From JAAYJS01 sp964346185 (lineage in GTDB: Bacteria; Bacillota; Clostridia; Eubacteriales; Eubacteriaceae), in the NCBI GenBank assembly GCA_964346185.1, contig CAYFTR010000001.1:1-64000 (forward strand): a stretch of DNA of 64,000 nucleotides, written 5' to 3'. Below the pieces are notes generated by a model. It did no database searches and was not told where the DNA came from. It was given only the letters and a program-made list of their open reading frames with translations. The position numbers and the translations under genes were made by a program. Positions 15,473 through 23,821 of this stretch are shown here, piece after piece; within the stretch, counting starts at the first letter, position 1, and the number at the start of each line of letters is the position of its first letter.

Positions 15473-16912
15473 ATGAAAACTTATGACAAATTATATGTAA
15501 ATGGTCAATGGATTGAGGGAACGGGCGAAAGTATGCTAAAAAATTTCGACCCGTATACCGGCGAGGTTCTCTATGAATATCGCTCCGCAAGTAAAGAAGA
15601 CGTCGATGCTGCCTATCAGGCGGCTAAAAACGCTTCAAAAGCTTGGGCCGCAACGCTCCCCTCAGTTAAAAGAGATTTTTTGGAAAAACTCTTGCAAGCC
15701 GTTATTTCTTTAAAAGACGACTTGTACGAAATTTCGATGAGAGAAGGCGGCTCCGCACCGTCCAAAGCAAATTTCGAATTTTATACGACTTTAGAAATCA
15801 TTAAAGAAGCCATGCGTATGCCCGAGCACGTCCACGGTAAAATTTTACCTTCAAACATTCCGGGCAAAGCCAACTATGTTTTCAGACAACCGCGAGGCGT
15901 TATTGGCGTTATTGCTCCTTGGAATGTCCCCTTTGTATTGGCAATGCGCTCCGTTGTACCGGCCATTGCAACCGGCAATACGGTAGTCTTAAAGCCCGCA
16001 TCGGATACACCGGCAACCGCCCTGCTTATTGCCGAGTTTTTTGACAAAGCGGGTTTCCCGCCGGGTGTTATGAATGCCATTGTCGGACGGGGTTCCGAAA
16101 TCGGCGACTCCATAACCAATCACCCCATACCCGCCGCCATTTCCTTTACCGGTTCTACGGAAGTGGGTCGACACATCGGCTCTGTCGCTTCCGGAATGAT
16201 CAAGGATATCTCTTTAGAATTGGGCGGCAACAACGTAATGATTGTTTGCAAAGATGCGGATTTGGAACAAGCCGCCAAAGCCGCCGCTTTCGGTGCCCAC
16301 TTTAACGCCGGTCAAGTCTGTATGTGTATTAACCGTATTATTATAGAAGAAGATGTCTACGAAAACTTTGCAAAAATTTACACGGACGTTGTTAAAGCTT
16401 TACCCGTCGGAAACCCTGCCAACGAAGAAACCTTTATCGGACCGATCGTTAACCAAGAACAAGTTAAGAAAATTCAAAGCTATATCGATGCAACCATCGC
16501 CGAGGGTGCTAAAGTATTGTTGGAAGGTAAAACCGAAGGCAATGTGATGTCACCCTGGATTTTCGGTGACGCAACCAACGACATGACCGCAGCTAAAAAC
16601 GAAGTTTTCGGACCCGTTACCTGCCTCATTAAAGTTAAAGATATCGAAGAAGCCGTTTCCGTCGCCAACGATACCAATTACGGTTTGTCCGGTTCCGTCT
16701 TTACCGGAGACAAGTACCGCGGTATTAAAATTGCTCAAATGATGGAAACGGGTATGGTTCATGTCAATGACCAACCGATTAACGACGAACCCCATGTGAT
16801 GTTCGGCGGTATGAAACAATCGGGTATCGGGCGTTTTAACAGCCAATGGGTTGCGGATAAATTTACCGTAGAGCGTTGGATTTCCGTTCAGGAAGATTAC
16901 AGACCGTTTTAA
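15473..16912 (+). CDS. Aldehyde dehydrogenase (NAD(P)-dependent, benzaldehyde/vanillin or betaine aldehyde type)
   Basis: A 479-residue aldehyde dehydrogenase. Visible are the oxyanion-hole PWN in IAPWNVPF (~147), KPASDTPATA, FTGSTEVG (~230), LELGGNN with the general-base Glu (~254), GQVCMC with the nucleophilic Cys (~287), and EVFGPV (~385). ATG 15473 follows GGAGGTGCAA; an in-frame GTG two codons upstream overlaps that site. TATAAT lies near 15415. The sequence recalls vanillin/benzaldehyde dehydrogenases, but betaine-aldehyde-type activity cannot be excluded. It is divergent from corrinoid gene 1 and convergent with MttB-1. In this island it could oxidise an aldehyde left after, or preceding, demethylation. 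The ACATGT operator is not seen before it. Confidence 0.88.
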   Translation: MKTYDKLYVNGQWIEGTGESMLKNFDPYTGEVLYEYRSASKEDVDAAYQAAKNASKAWAATLPSVKRDFLEKLLQAVISLKDDLYEISMREGGSAPSKANFEFYTTLEIIKEAMRMPEHVHGKILPSNIPGKANYVFRQPRGVIGVIAPWNVPFVLAMRSVVPAIATGNTVVLKPASDTPATALLIAEFFDKAGFPPGVMNAIVGRGSEIGDSITNHPIPAAISFTGSTEVGRHIGSVASGMIKDISLELGGNNVMIVCKDADLEQAAKAAAFGAHFNAGQVCMCINRIIIEEDVYENFAKIYTDVVKALPVGNPANEETFIGPIVNQEQVKKIQSYIDATIAEGAKVLLEGKTEGNVMSPWIFGDATNDMTAAKNEVFGPVTCLIKVKDIEEAVSVANDTNYGLSGSVFTGDKYRGIKIAQMMETGMVHVNDQPINDEPHVMFGGMKQSGIGRFNSQWVADKFTVERWISVQEDYRPF

Positions 16913-17028
16913 ATAAGTTATAAGTTTTTAAATCCAATTCAGGTTTCGATTTAACTTCACAAATTTTCGGTTGATGTAATCCGTCATTCACAATAATTTC
17001 CGATTGTATTTAAAAACTATTTTATAAA

Positions 17029-17072
17029 AGCAAAAACCGCGTCAAACAATTGATGCGGTTTTTGCTTTTTTT
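17029..17072. terminator. Bidirectional terminator between aldehyde dehydrogenase and MttB-1
   Basis: GCAAAAACCGC / GCGGTTTTTGC arms around a 13-nt loop, with T runs on both strands, between two convergent genes. Confidence 0.82.
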
Positions 17073-17099
17073 GAGGTGTTATGTCATATAAATCACAAC

Positions 17100-18557
17100 T
17101 TAAAACTTTTCGTCTTCCGGTAAGTAACGGTTTAAGATATCTTTTTGTTTTTGAGTAAAGTCCGGTAATTGATAGGAAGCGATTCTTTCTTCAACAACTT
17201 TTGTTGCACGATCTTTCAATTCACCTATTTTTTCATACAATCCGTTAGGTTCTTCCGTAGAGCGGTTAAATAAAGATGTCAAGTAGTGTTCCTGTCTGTA
17301 TTCTTTCGGTGTTCTACCTTTTAAGTAGTTACCCAAAGGTCCGGCTTTTTTGATTTGCTCATAAACCATTTCCGCTTTAGGTTCGGTAATATCCATACCT
17401 TTATTGAGTCTCAATAATAAGTAGTTGACTTCTTCATCCATGACATATTTTTCGAAACTACCCAATGCATAGGATTGTAAAATACCGGCATGATTTAATA
17501 CAAAGTCGGATTTACCGAGATACGTTGTCATTAATACCATAAAACTTTCCGCTCCGGCTTGATAGTCAGGTTGAATTGCATCCGTTCCTGCGATACCTGT
17601 ACGAACCGGTAACTGATAATAACGTCCTAAAGACAATGATGCCATTTGGATTAATTGTGCTTCCGGTGCTCCGATGGAAATTGCAACGTTTTTCATATCG
17701 GTCGGTGTGGATACCGTACCGTAAATAACCGGTGTTCCGGGGTTAATAAGTTGTGTTAAAACAATGCCCGCTAAAATCGTCGCATTATTCTGAATAACAG
17801 ACCCCAACAAAGATGCCGGTGCCGTCAATCCTGTCATGGAGCAGGTAATGATAGTTAATGGTTGTCCTTCTTCCGCTAATCCCATAATATTATCTAAAAC
17901 TTCGTAGGAATAACCCAGAGGCGACAATGCACAACAATTCGTTAAAAGAACGGGACGATCCCAAATATCGTAAAATTCTCTATACAGATTTGCAATATCT
18001 TTTGCTGCCTGTTTTAAGGATTTGCCGCGAACGTTCATACTGTTGGCAACATTACCATAGGTGGGTTTTTTAGAATACTTCAAGCACATAGCGACTTGAG
18101 GCATATAAAAGTCATCCTGAGTTTTATCTAAATCGGGGGTGTCGTAAGCTGCGTTATTAACAAAATCCGTGACTTTTGATGTGTCCATCAGTTTTAAGAA
18201 TTTGATCATATCCGCTTTTTGAGCAACACGGTATTTATTATCTTCAAATAAAAATTTCGGAGGACCGTAGCAACCAACCGTTTTAGGTCTATGTCTTTCA
18301 CCGATTGTTACTTCGCCGTCGGGTGTATAAACAGTAAATTCTTTCGGCGCTGTACTTAAAGCTTTAAATAATAATTTTTCGTCAATTTTAACAATATTGC
18401 CTTCAACGGTAGCACCGTGTTTTTTAAATGTTTCCAAAGCTTCTTCGGAAGCAAAGGATACACCGACTTCACTTAACACCTTTAAAGAATACTCGTGTAG
18501 TAATTCTACATCTCTCGTTGAAATATAATTTTCATAAAACCTTCTGTTAATATACAT
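17100..18557 (-). CDS. MttB-family methyltransferase 1 (trimethylamine/glycine betaine:corrinoid methyltransferase superfamily, non-pyrrolysine)
   Basis: A 485-residue member of the trimethylamine methyltransferase (MttB/COG5598) superfamily, full length without an in-frame amber codon. It therefore belongs with the non-pyrrolysine branch, whose characterised members demethylate glycine betaine (MtgB), proline betaine (MtpB), carnitine (MtcB) and gamma-butyrobetaine. Recognisable family stretches are the N-terminal EYSLKVLSEVGV, the CCALSPLGYS segment, MTGLTAPASL, GTPVIYGTVST and the C-terminal YLPEDEKF. The ATG at 18557 has GGAGG. It has a TTGACA-N17-TAGACT promoter and an ACATGT operator, and is divergent from a BCCT betaine/carnitine-type transporter with a matching operator. 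A quaternary amine substrate is likely; which one is not decided. Confidence 0.9.
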   Translation of the reverse strand: MYINRRFYENYISTRDVELLHEYSLKVLSEVGVSFASEEALETFKKHGATVEGNIVKIDEKLLFKALSTAPKEFTVYTPDGEVTIGERHRPKTVGCYGPPKFLFEDNKYRVAQKADMIKFLKLMDTSKVTDFVNNAAYDTPDLDKTQDDFYMPQVAMCLKYSKKPTYGNVANSMNVRGKSLKQAAKDIANLYREFYDIWDRPVLLTNCCALSPLGYSYEVLDNIMGLAEEGQPLTIITCSMTGLTAPASLLGSVIQNNATILAGIVLTQLINPGTPVIYGTVSTPTDMKNVAISIGAPEAQLIQMASLSLGRYYQLPVRTGIAGTDAIQPDYQAGAESFMVLMTTYLGKSDFVLNHAGILQSYALGSFEKYVMDEEVNYLLLRLNKGMDITEPKAEMVYEQIKKAGPLGNYLKGRTPKEYRQEHYLTSLFNRSTEEPNGLYEKIGELKDRATKVVEERIASYQLPDFTQKQKDILNRYLPEDEKF

Positions 18558-18575
18558 GGGAAACCTCCTTAATTT

Positions 18576-18628
18576 AAATACATGTGTTTTACAGTTATGA
18601 GTCTAGCACCTTTTTTGTTTGTTGTCAA
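18576..18628 (-). promoter_or_regulatory. Promoter and ACATGT operator of MttB-1
   Basis: On the minus strand TTGACA (18628-18623), a 17-nt spacer and TAGACT (18605-18600) form a clear promoter. AAATACATGTGTTT lies at 18576-18589, just after the expected start site. The same 13-nt sequence is repeated at the divergent BCCT promoter. Confidence 0.72.
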
Positions 18629-18740
18629 TAAACTTTCGTAACTATTTTTAATTTAATATTTTATTAATAATTTTCCTGCCTTGTAAAGGTGTTCATTTTG
18701 CTTGGATTTGAATTATTTTTATTTTGTCTCGAATATATTG

Positions 18741-18792
18741 TTGCGACCTATTTTTGTTTGTGCTATACTTTATATAGTAAATACATGTGTTC
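18741..18792 (+). promoter_or_regulatory. Promoter and ACATGT operator of the BCCT transporter
   Basis: TTGCGA (18741-18746), a 17-nt spacer and TATACT (18764-18769) are followed at 18779-18792 by AAATACATGTGTTC. The operator core begins 13 nt after the -10, as at corrinoid gene 1 and within one base of MttB-1. A repressor bound here would block the start site. Confidence 0.7.
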
Positions 18793-18810
18793 TTCAAAGA
18801 GGAGGTTGCT

Positions 18811-20331
18811 ATGGATAACAATCCAAAGGATTTAATCGACAAAACAATTTTCGGCATTGCTGCAACTGTCACCTTTTTATTGGCTTTGGTCAGTATTCTA
18901 TTTACAGATACGGTTGTTGAAGTATTCTCGGCTATTTTTGCTTTCTTTACAAATACGTTAGGTTCCACCTTTATTGTATTTGCATTATTTGTAATTATCG
19001 CTTGCTTGTTTATAGCATTCAGTAAGTATGGTAGATTACGTCTTGGAAGCGATACGGATCGTCCGGAGTTTAACAATATCTCCTGGTTTTCAATGATATT
19101 TGCCGCAGGTATGGGTATCGGGCTGGTGTTTTGGAGTGTCGCGGAACCCTTAAATCATTTTATGGCGGCTCCCTTTGCCGATCCTATGACACCGGAGGCG
19201 GCGGTCGACTCTCTTAGATATACTTTTTTGCATTGGGGTGTACACCCGTGGGCATTATACGCGGCTGTTGCCCTGCCAATGGGTTATTTTCATTACAGAA
19301 AAGGGTTGCCCTTGTTGGTGAGTTCGTCCTTTACCCCTTTCTTTGAAGAAAGAAATAAAAAAATGCCGAGTGCATTTTCTAAAGGTATCGACGCGTTTAC
19401 CGTTATTCTTGTTTTGGTAGGAGTTGCCACATCTTTTGGGTTAGGCGCGTTACAAATTCAAAGCGGATTGTCCTTTGTATTCGGTATACCGGCAACTACC
19501 TATGTCGCTGTTGTCATTGTTATTATCTGTACCGCTCTTTTTCTGATTTCATCTACGGCCGGTATCGACCGCGGAATGAAACTGATGAGCAACTCAAATA
19601 CGATGATCGTCTTTGCTGTTATGTTTTTTGTTTTGTTCACCGGGCCGACAAAATTTATAATCAATATTACTTTGCAAAGCGCGGGCGAATATATTTTTAG
19701 ATTTGTTCCCATGAGTTTCTTTACAGATGCCGTGGGTACGGTCGCTGAGCATACCGGATTTAATTGGGTCGGCGGTTGGACAATTTTTTATTGGGCCTGG
19801 TGGATCACCTGGACACCCTTTGTAGGGTCTTTTATTGCAAGGATTTCTAAAGGACGCACATTAAGAGAATTTATCTTGGCAATTTTGGGCGTACCCACCA
19901 TTATGAGTTTTATATGGTTCGGTATTATGGGCGGCACGGCTTTGGACATTTCTTTAGCGGATTCAACAGCTTTGTTGGTAGACGGTGTCGTAGATACCAA
20001 TAGCTCCGTATTTCTAATGCTCAGTAAGTTGCCCCTATCCGGTGTGATTTCCACTTTAATTATGTTATCCCTCACCGTGTTCTTTTTGACATCTGCCGAT
20101 GCGGGCGTTCAGGTGGTCAGTACGATGAGTTCCGGTGGTATCGAAAACTCCAATAAAATCATCAAAATTGTTTGGGGTATTATTTTAGGGTTATTGGCGA
20201 TTATGTTTATTGTAACCGGAGGGTTATCCGCAGTACAATCTTTGTCCTTTGCATTTTCCTTCCCCTATTTGTTTGTAATAACAGCTATGTTAATCGGCAT
20301 GTTTATCGCCATTCGTAAAGAAAAAGTATAA
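18811..20331 (+). CDS. BCCT-family betaine/carnitine/choline transporter
   Basis: A 506-residue, twelve-helix member of the betaine/choline/carnitine transporter family. Seen: GMGIGLVFWSVAEPL (~102-116), the glycine-rich helix 3 with its substrate-lining segment, and the aromatic box WAWWITWTPF (~330), which binds the quaternary ammonium group. The C-terminus is short, without the long osmosensing tail of BetP, so a metabolic uptake role is more likely than osmoregulation. Start is ATG 18811, after GAGGAGG; an in-frame GTG at 18787 lies inside the operator and is rejected. It is divergent from MttB-1 with a shared operator type and followed 72 nt later by an MFS gene. Confidence 0.92.
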   Translation: MDNNPKDLIDKTIFGIAATVTFLLALVSILFTDTVVEVFSAIFAFFTNTLGSTFIVFALFVIIACLFIAFSKYGRLRLGSDTDRPEFNNISWFSMIFAAGMGIGLVFWSVAEPLNHFMAAPFADPMTPEAAVDSLRYTFLHWGVHPWALYAAVALPMGYFHYRKGLPLLVSSSFTPFFEERNKKMPSAFSKGIDAFTVILVLVGVATSFGLGALQIQSGLSFVFGIPATTYVAVVIVIICTALFLISSTAGIDRGMKLMSNSNTMIVFAVMFFVLFTGPTKFIINITLQSAGEYIFRFVPMSFFTDAVGTVAEHTGFNWVGGWTIFYWAWWITWTPFVGSFIARISKGRTLREFILAILGVPTIMSFIWFGIMGGTALDISLADSTALLVDGVVDTNSSVFLMLSKLPLSGVISTLIMLSLTVFFLTSADAGVQVVSTMSSGGIENSNKIIKIVWGIILGLLAIMFIVTGGLSAVQSLSFAFSFPYLFVITAMLIGMFIAIRKEKV

Positions 20332-20403
20332 GCACACCGAGGCTTTCTTAAATTATATAAGAATGTCACAATACAATCGATATCAAACTAACAGGAGATA
20401 TTA

Positions 20404-21675
20404 ATGAAAAAGTTTAATTTTAGAACATTTATGGTTTTTTTAATCCTCTCTGCAACTGTAGCGTTGGCTTACCAAATACCCTATTTACGGTATACTTTTT
20501 ATGATCAGTTCGCGGCGGCATATCAACTAACCAACGTACAGGTCGGGTTGACGGCGTCTGCCGTTTCCTTTACTTCCACCTTGTGCTACCCCATCGGGGG
20601 CGTCATCGCCGATCGCTTTTCCATGCGAACCTTAATGCTCATTACCTTAGGCGGATTTACCGTATCAACAGTGATTTTTGCATTTTCAAGCAGTTTTATC
20701 ATTATGATGGTATTGCATGTTTTATTTGGATTTTTCGGCATAGCAACTTTATGGTCCGCCTATCTGAACGGTATTCGTAACCTTGCCGACGCGGAAAATC
20801 AAAGTAAGATTTTCGGTTCCAGCGAGGCAACCCGAGGCATTATTCAAACCATTGTCGGCTTTGCCTTTTTAGGTATCTTGTCGATTTCCGCGACTCCGGC
20901 GGGCGGTTTTAAAGCCGGTTTGTTGTTCTCTGCCGCTGTATGTGCCCTCTTTTTTGTTTTGGCTTTCATCTTTTTACCAAAGCAAAATACGAAACCGACC
21001 GACCGGCACATCGAAGATAAAGAGGAAGCTAAAACGCACTACTCATTTGCGGATGTTTTTAAAAACACAGGTGTATGGATTACCATTCTGGTTATTATGT
21101 TTGCCTATTTATCTTGGACAATCAGCAACAATTACTTAACCACCTATACGGTTCAGGTGCTTCAAATATCCCCAAGCACGGCATCAATATTGGGCATTGT
21201 CAGAAGTTATATTATCGTTCTGTTAGCGGGATTTATCGGCGGTGTTGTTCTGGATAAATTTACCTACAAAGGTAAAGGGTTTATTCTCTTTTTTATCCTG
21301 GTAATTGCTTTTACGGTTGCCTTGACAGCTTCTTCCAATGTTATCGGCTTAAGTATCGTTCTGACTTTAGTCATTGCTTTTATTGCTAATGTCATGAAAT
21401 CGACTTATTGGTCCATTATGGATCAAGCCGGCATTCCCTTAGGCATGACCGCTATGGCTACCGGCATTATTTCCTTTATTGCTTTTATTCCGGACTTTTT
21501 AATCGGACCTATTTTCGGAAAATGGTTAGATGATGCCGCGGCGGCCGGTAACGTTGCCGGCGGTTTTAACAAGATTTTTATCTTTTTAATTGTCGCTTCC
21601 ATCCTCGGTGTAATTTCCGCGTTTTTACTTTTAAGAAGAACACAGAAACTGGAAAAAGAAAAAAACGCCTCCTGA
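20404..21675 (+). CDS. Major facilitator superfamily transporter 2
   Basis: A 423-residue MFS permease with 12 predicted helices. The loop 2-3 motif is GGVIADRFSMRTLM (~64-77), with a short basic/acidic cytoplasmic loop in the middle (DRHIEDKEEAK, ~203). The start has ACAGGAGATATTA. It lies 72 nt after the BCCT gene in the same orientation without an obvious terminator between them, so it is probably co-transcribed and under the same operator. It could export a demethylated product or import a second substrate. The subfamily is not clear from sequence, and no substrate can be assigned. Confidence 0.84.
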   Translation: MKKFNFRTFMVFLILSATVALAYQIPYLRYTFYDQFAAAYQLTNVQVGLTASAVSFTSTLCYPIGGVIADRFSMRTLMLITLGGFTVSTVIFAFSSSFIIMMVLHVLFGFFGIATLWSAYLNGIRNLADAENQSKIFGSSEATRGIIQTIVGFAFLGILSISATPAGGFKAGLLFSAAVCALFFVLAFIFLPKQNTKPTDRHIEDKEEAKTHYSFADVFKNTGVWITILVIMFAYLSWTISNNYLTTYTVQVLQISPSTASILGIVRSYIIVLLAGFIGGVVLDKFTYKGKGFILFFILVIAFTVALTASSNVIGLSIVLTLVIAFIANVMKSTYWSIMDQAGIPLGMTAMATGIISFIAFIPDFLIGPIFGKWLDDAAAAGNVAGGFNKIFIFLIVASILGVISAFLLLRRTQKLEKEKNAS

Positions 21676-21728
21676 CTACCTTTCAAAACCGAAAACGTCA
21701 ATGTACGGTAACAATTTAATGCTTTCTT

Positions 21729-21766
21729 AAAAGAAGCTCGGGGTAAAACCCCGAGCTTCTTTTTTA
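21729..21766. terminator. Bidirectional terminator between MFS 2 and the second GntR pair
   Basis: AAAGAAGCTCGGGG / CCCCGAGCTTCTTT with a 4-nt loop and T runs on both strands, between convergent genes. Confidence 0.88.
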
Positions 21767-21782
21767 TTTTAGGTTCCAGTTT

Positions 21783-22472
21783 TTAGGTGAGCATTTTTTT
21801 GCCGTAAAGTTCCACGTTTTCAGCTGCAGCATAGATGACACTCTTGCCGATAGGAACATCCTTCAAGGTATAAAAATAAGTTGTAAAACAAAAAACGGGA
21901 TCCGATTCGTCGAGTAACAATTTATCCAACATATATTGTCCCGGCCGTTCCAATGTTATTTCCAATGTTTTTTTAACATCAAAGCCATCCAGTATTTTAA
22001 AAATCGTCACCATATTTTTTTCGACGTTTGTAATCATCTTTCTTATATTAAATTTTCCATTTAACAGTAAAGTTATGACTTGATAAGACAAAGGGATAGC
22101 ATCGGAATAAAAAATTTGTCTGATTTCTACACCCTTTTCATCCGTTTTTTCGTCTTTCATACGCATTAGTGTAAGGTTGATGCCTTCTACCGAATATCGA
22201 GTAATTTCTTCGTTTAAAGCAGTTCGCGGTGTAAAGCTGACCAGAAAAGTATCTGCTTTCCATTCTTTTACAAAAGCACCGACACGCTCTACGGTTGTTA
22301 AATAGCCTTGGGTCACTAAAGATGATATACTTTTTCTAACCGTGACAATACTCGTATTGTATTTTTTTGCCAATTCGCTATAAGATGCCAATTTATCACC
22401 GGGTTTTAAATTCCCTGCATGTATTGAGTTGATTATATCGTTACTAATACGGTCAACAATTAAAATTTTCAT
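21783..22472 (-). CDS. GntR-family regulator with UTRA domain, type B (copy 2)
   Basis: A 229-residue GntR/HutC-type regulator that matches the type B regulator at 13183-13866. It has a winged helix (PGDKLASYSELA, SIVTVRKSISSL) with the wing ERVGAF instead of the usual GKGxY, then a UTRA-type domain (IPLSYQVITLL; PIGKSVIYAA). It is the last gene of a four-gene unit MttB-2, corrinoid-2, GntR A, GntR B, 13 nt after the type A gene. Recurrence of the same A-then-B order in both cassettes suggests duplication of a functional pair. It probably controls the ACATGT operators. Confidence 0.84.
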   Translation of the reverse strand: MKILIVDRISNDIINSIHAGNLKPGDKLASYSELAKKYNTSIVTVRKSISSLVTQGYLTTVERVGAFVKEWKADTFLVSFTPRTALNEEITRYSVEGINLTLMRMKDEKTDEKGVEIRQIFYSDAIPLSYQVITLLLNGKFNIRKMITNVEKNMVTIFKILDGFDVKKTLEITLERPGQYMLDKLLLDESDPVFCFTTYFYTLKDVPIGKSVIYAAAENVELYGKKMLT

Positions 22473-22485
22473 TCTTTTCCAATCG

Positions 22486-23184
22486 TCACGTTAAATAGGA
22501 TTGACCTGTTAAACGGCACGCCTCTTTTCTGATATATAATCTTCTCATTCCGATGGGTTCGCCGTCATCGGTAATGGTGTGTGTTATTAATACAATATGT
22601 GATTTTTCCGCTATTTGTAACTTTTCCGCCATTCTTTTTTCGCAGGCTTTTGAGGTGATCTGAATGTATTCTGAAAACTGATTTCCGGGATTTATAATTT
22701 CCGAAATGCTCTTGTAATTAAAGCCTTCTTGCCATAAGGGAATACCCGCAAAATAAGGAATATACTGTATATCGTACAAAACCGGTTGTCGATTTTTGTA
22801 CAATAGCCAATTGGTGCGTATAATACGGGATTCCGGTGCAACCCTTAAAAGGTAAACCAGGTCAATAGATGGTTTTATAATTTCCGAACCGAGGAGTTCC
22901 GCACGATCGTAATTGTTTTTTAATATGACTTCCGGCGTCATTTGAAAAATAAATTTATCGTTGGTTTTTTCCAAAACATAGTTTCCCTTACCGGGTATTG
23001 AATAGATATAGCCTTCTTCGATGAGTTTTTTTAAAGCATTTCTGATTGTAATTCTGGACACGGCATATTCTTCAGCCAAAGTGTTTTCCGGTGGTAAAGG
23101 AGTGTCGGCTTTCCAGATACCCTGTTGAATTTTATATTTAATTTTCTCGCCGATGATATCGTATTTATAACCTATGGGATCCAC
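22486..23184 (-). CDS. GntR-family regulator with UTRA domain, type A (copy 2)
   Basis: A 232-residue GntR/HutC-type regulator, counterpart of 13875-14576. The DNA-binding part shows DTPLPPENTLA, SRITIRNALKKLI and the wing GKGNY; the UTRA part contains PVLYDIQYIPYF and PIGMRRLYI. The only reasonable start is GTG at 23184, inside the corrinoid gene (20-nt overlap) with AAAGAGG in front, so translation should be coupled to the corrinoid protein. Effector unknown; the substrate amine or its demethylation product is the natural guess from context. Confidence 0.85.
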   Translation of the reverse strand: MDPIGYKYDIIGEKIKYKIQQGIWKADTPLPPENTLAEEYAVSRITIRNALKKLIEEGYIYSIPGKGNYVLEKTNDKFIFQMTPEVILKNNYDRAELLGSEIIKPSIDLVYLLRVAPESRIIRTNWLLYKNRQPVLYDIQYIPYFAGIPLWQEGFNYKSISEIINPGNQFSEYIQITSKACEKRMAEKLQIAEKSHIVLITHTITDDGEPIGMRRLYIRKEACRLTGQSYLT

Positions 23185-23812
23185 CTCTTTCCATCCATGT
23201 TTTGCAAACGCCTACCCCTTCGTAGACATTTTTTGTAAACATATCCGCTCCCACATAGTCTAAGGCTTCGTTATGGGTGGATAATCCGCCAATTAGTATT
23301 TTTACCTTTTCTCTAACACCTTTTTCCACCAAAAGATCATTTGCTTCTTTCATATACTTAGTACCCGTAGACATAATCGAGGAAATAGCGATGATATCCG
23401 GTTGTTGTTTGAGGGTTTCCTCCACCAAAACTGCAGGAGATACATCGATTCCCAAATCAACAACTTGAAAGCCGGACATCAGGGCAATACTTTTAAAGAT
23501 GGACTTTCCGATATCGTGAACATCGTATTCAATGGTGCACAGCAAAATTTTTCCGATCGCCTCTTCCGGTGTTCTGTTTTGAAGTTTTAATGAATCAATT
23601 TTTAAAATCTCTTCAAAAATAATACCGGCCATCATTAAGTCCGTTACGCCGTAGCGACCCTCTTCGTAATAATAACCGACCATATCTAAACCGGATTGAA
23701 CGGCTTCTATGATATCTCTTTGGGTGGCTCCTTCTTTTATAGCATATTTTACCAGTTTGATTACTTTTTTTTCTTCTAATTTTATAACAGATGTCGTAAT
23801 GGCTTCCAGCAT
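23165..23812 (-). CDS. Corrinoid (cobalamin-binding) methyltransferase protein 2 (MtgC/MttC type)
   Basis: A ~215-residue methyl-carrier protein with the helical cap (~1-85) and B12 Rossmann domain. The motif EYDVHDIGKS (DxHxxG, His near residue 103) supplies the cobalt ligand, followed by VVDLGIDVSP, ISSIMSTGTK and ILIGGLSTH. The ATG at 23812 is chosen over 23818 because AGGAG would be too close to the latter. It lies about ten bases after the MttB-2 stop and overlaps the GntR A gene. As the two genes are adjacent, it is the likely methyl acceptor for MttB-2. The missing partners are a methyl-corrinoid:THF methyltransferase and a reductive activase, neither in the window. Confidence 0.92.
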   Translation of the reverse strand: MLEAITTSVIKLEEKKVIKLVKYAIKEGATQRDIIEAVQSGLDMVGYYYEEGRYGVTDLMMAGIIFEEILKIDSLKLQNRTPEEAIGKILLCTIEYDVHDIGKSIFKSIALMSGFQVVDLGIDVSPAVLVEETLKQQPDIIAISSIMSTGTKYMKEANDLLVEKGVREKVKILIGGLSTHNEALDYVGADMFTKNVYEGVGVCKTWMERGGSHRL

Positions 23813-23821
23813 ATGCATCTC

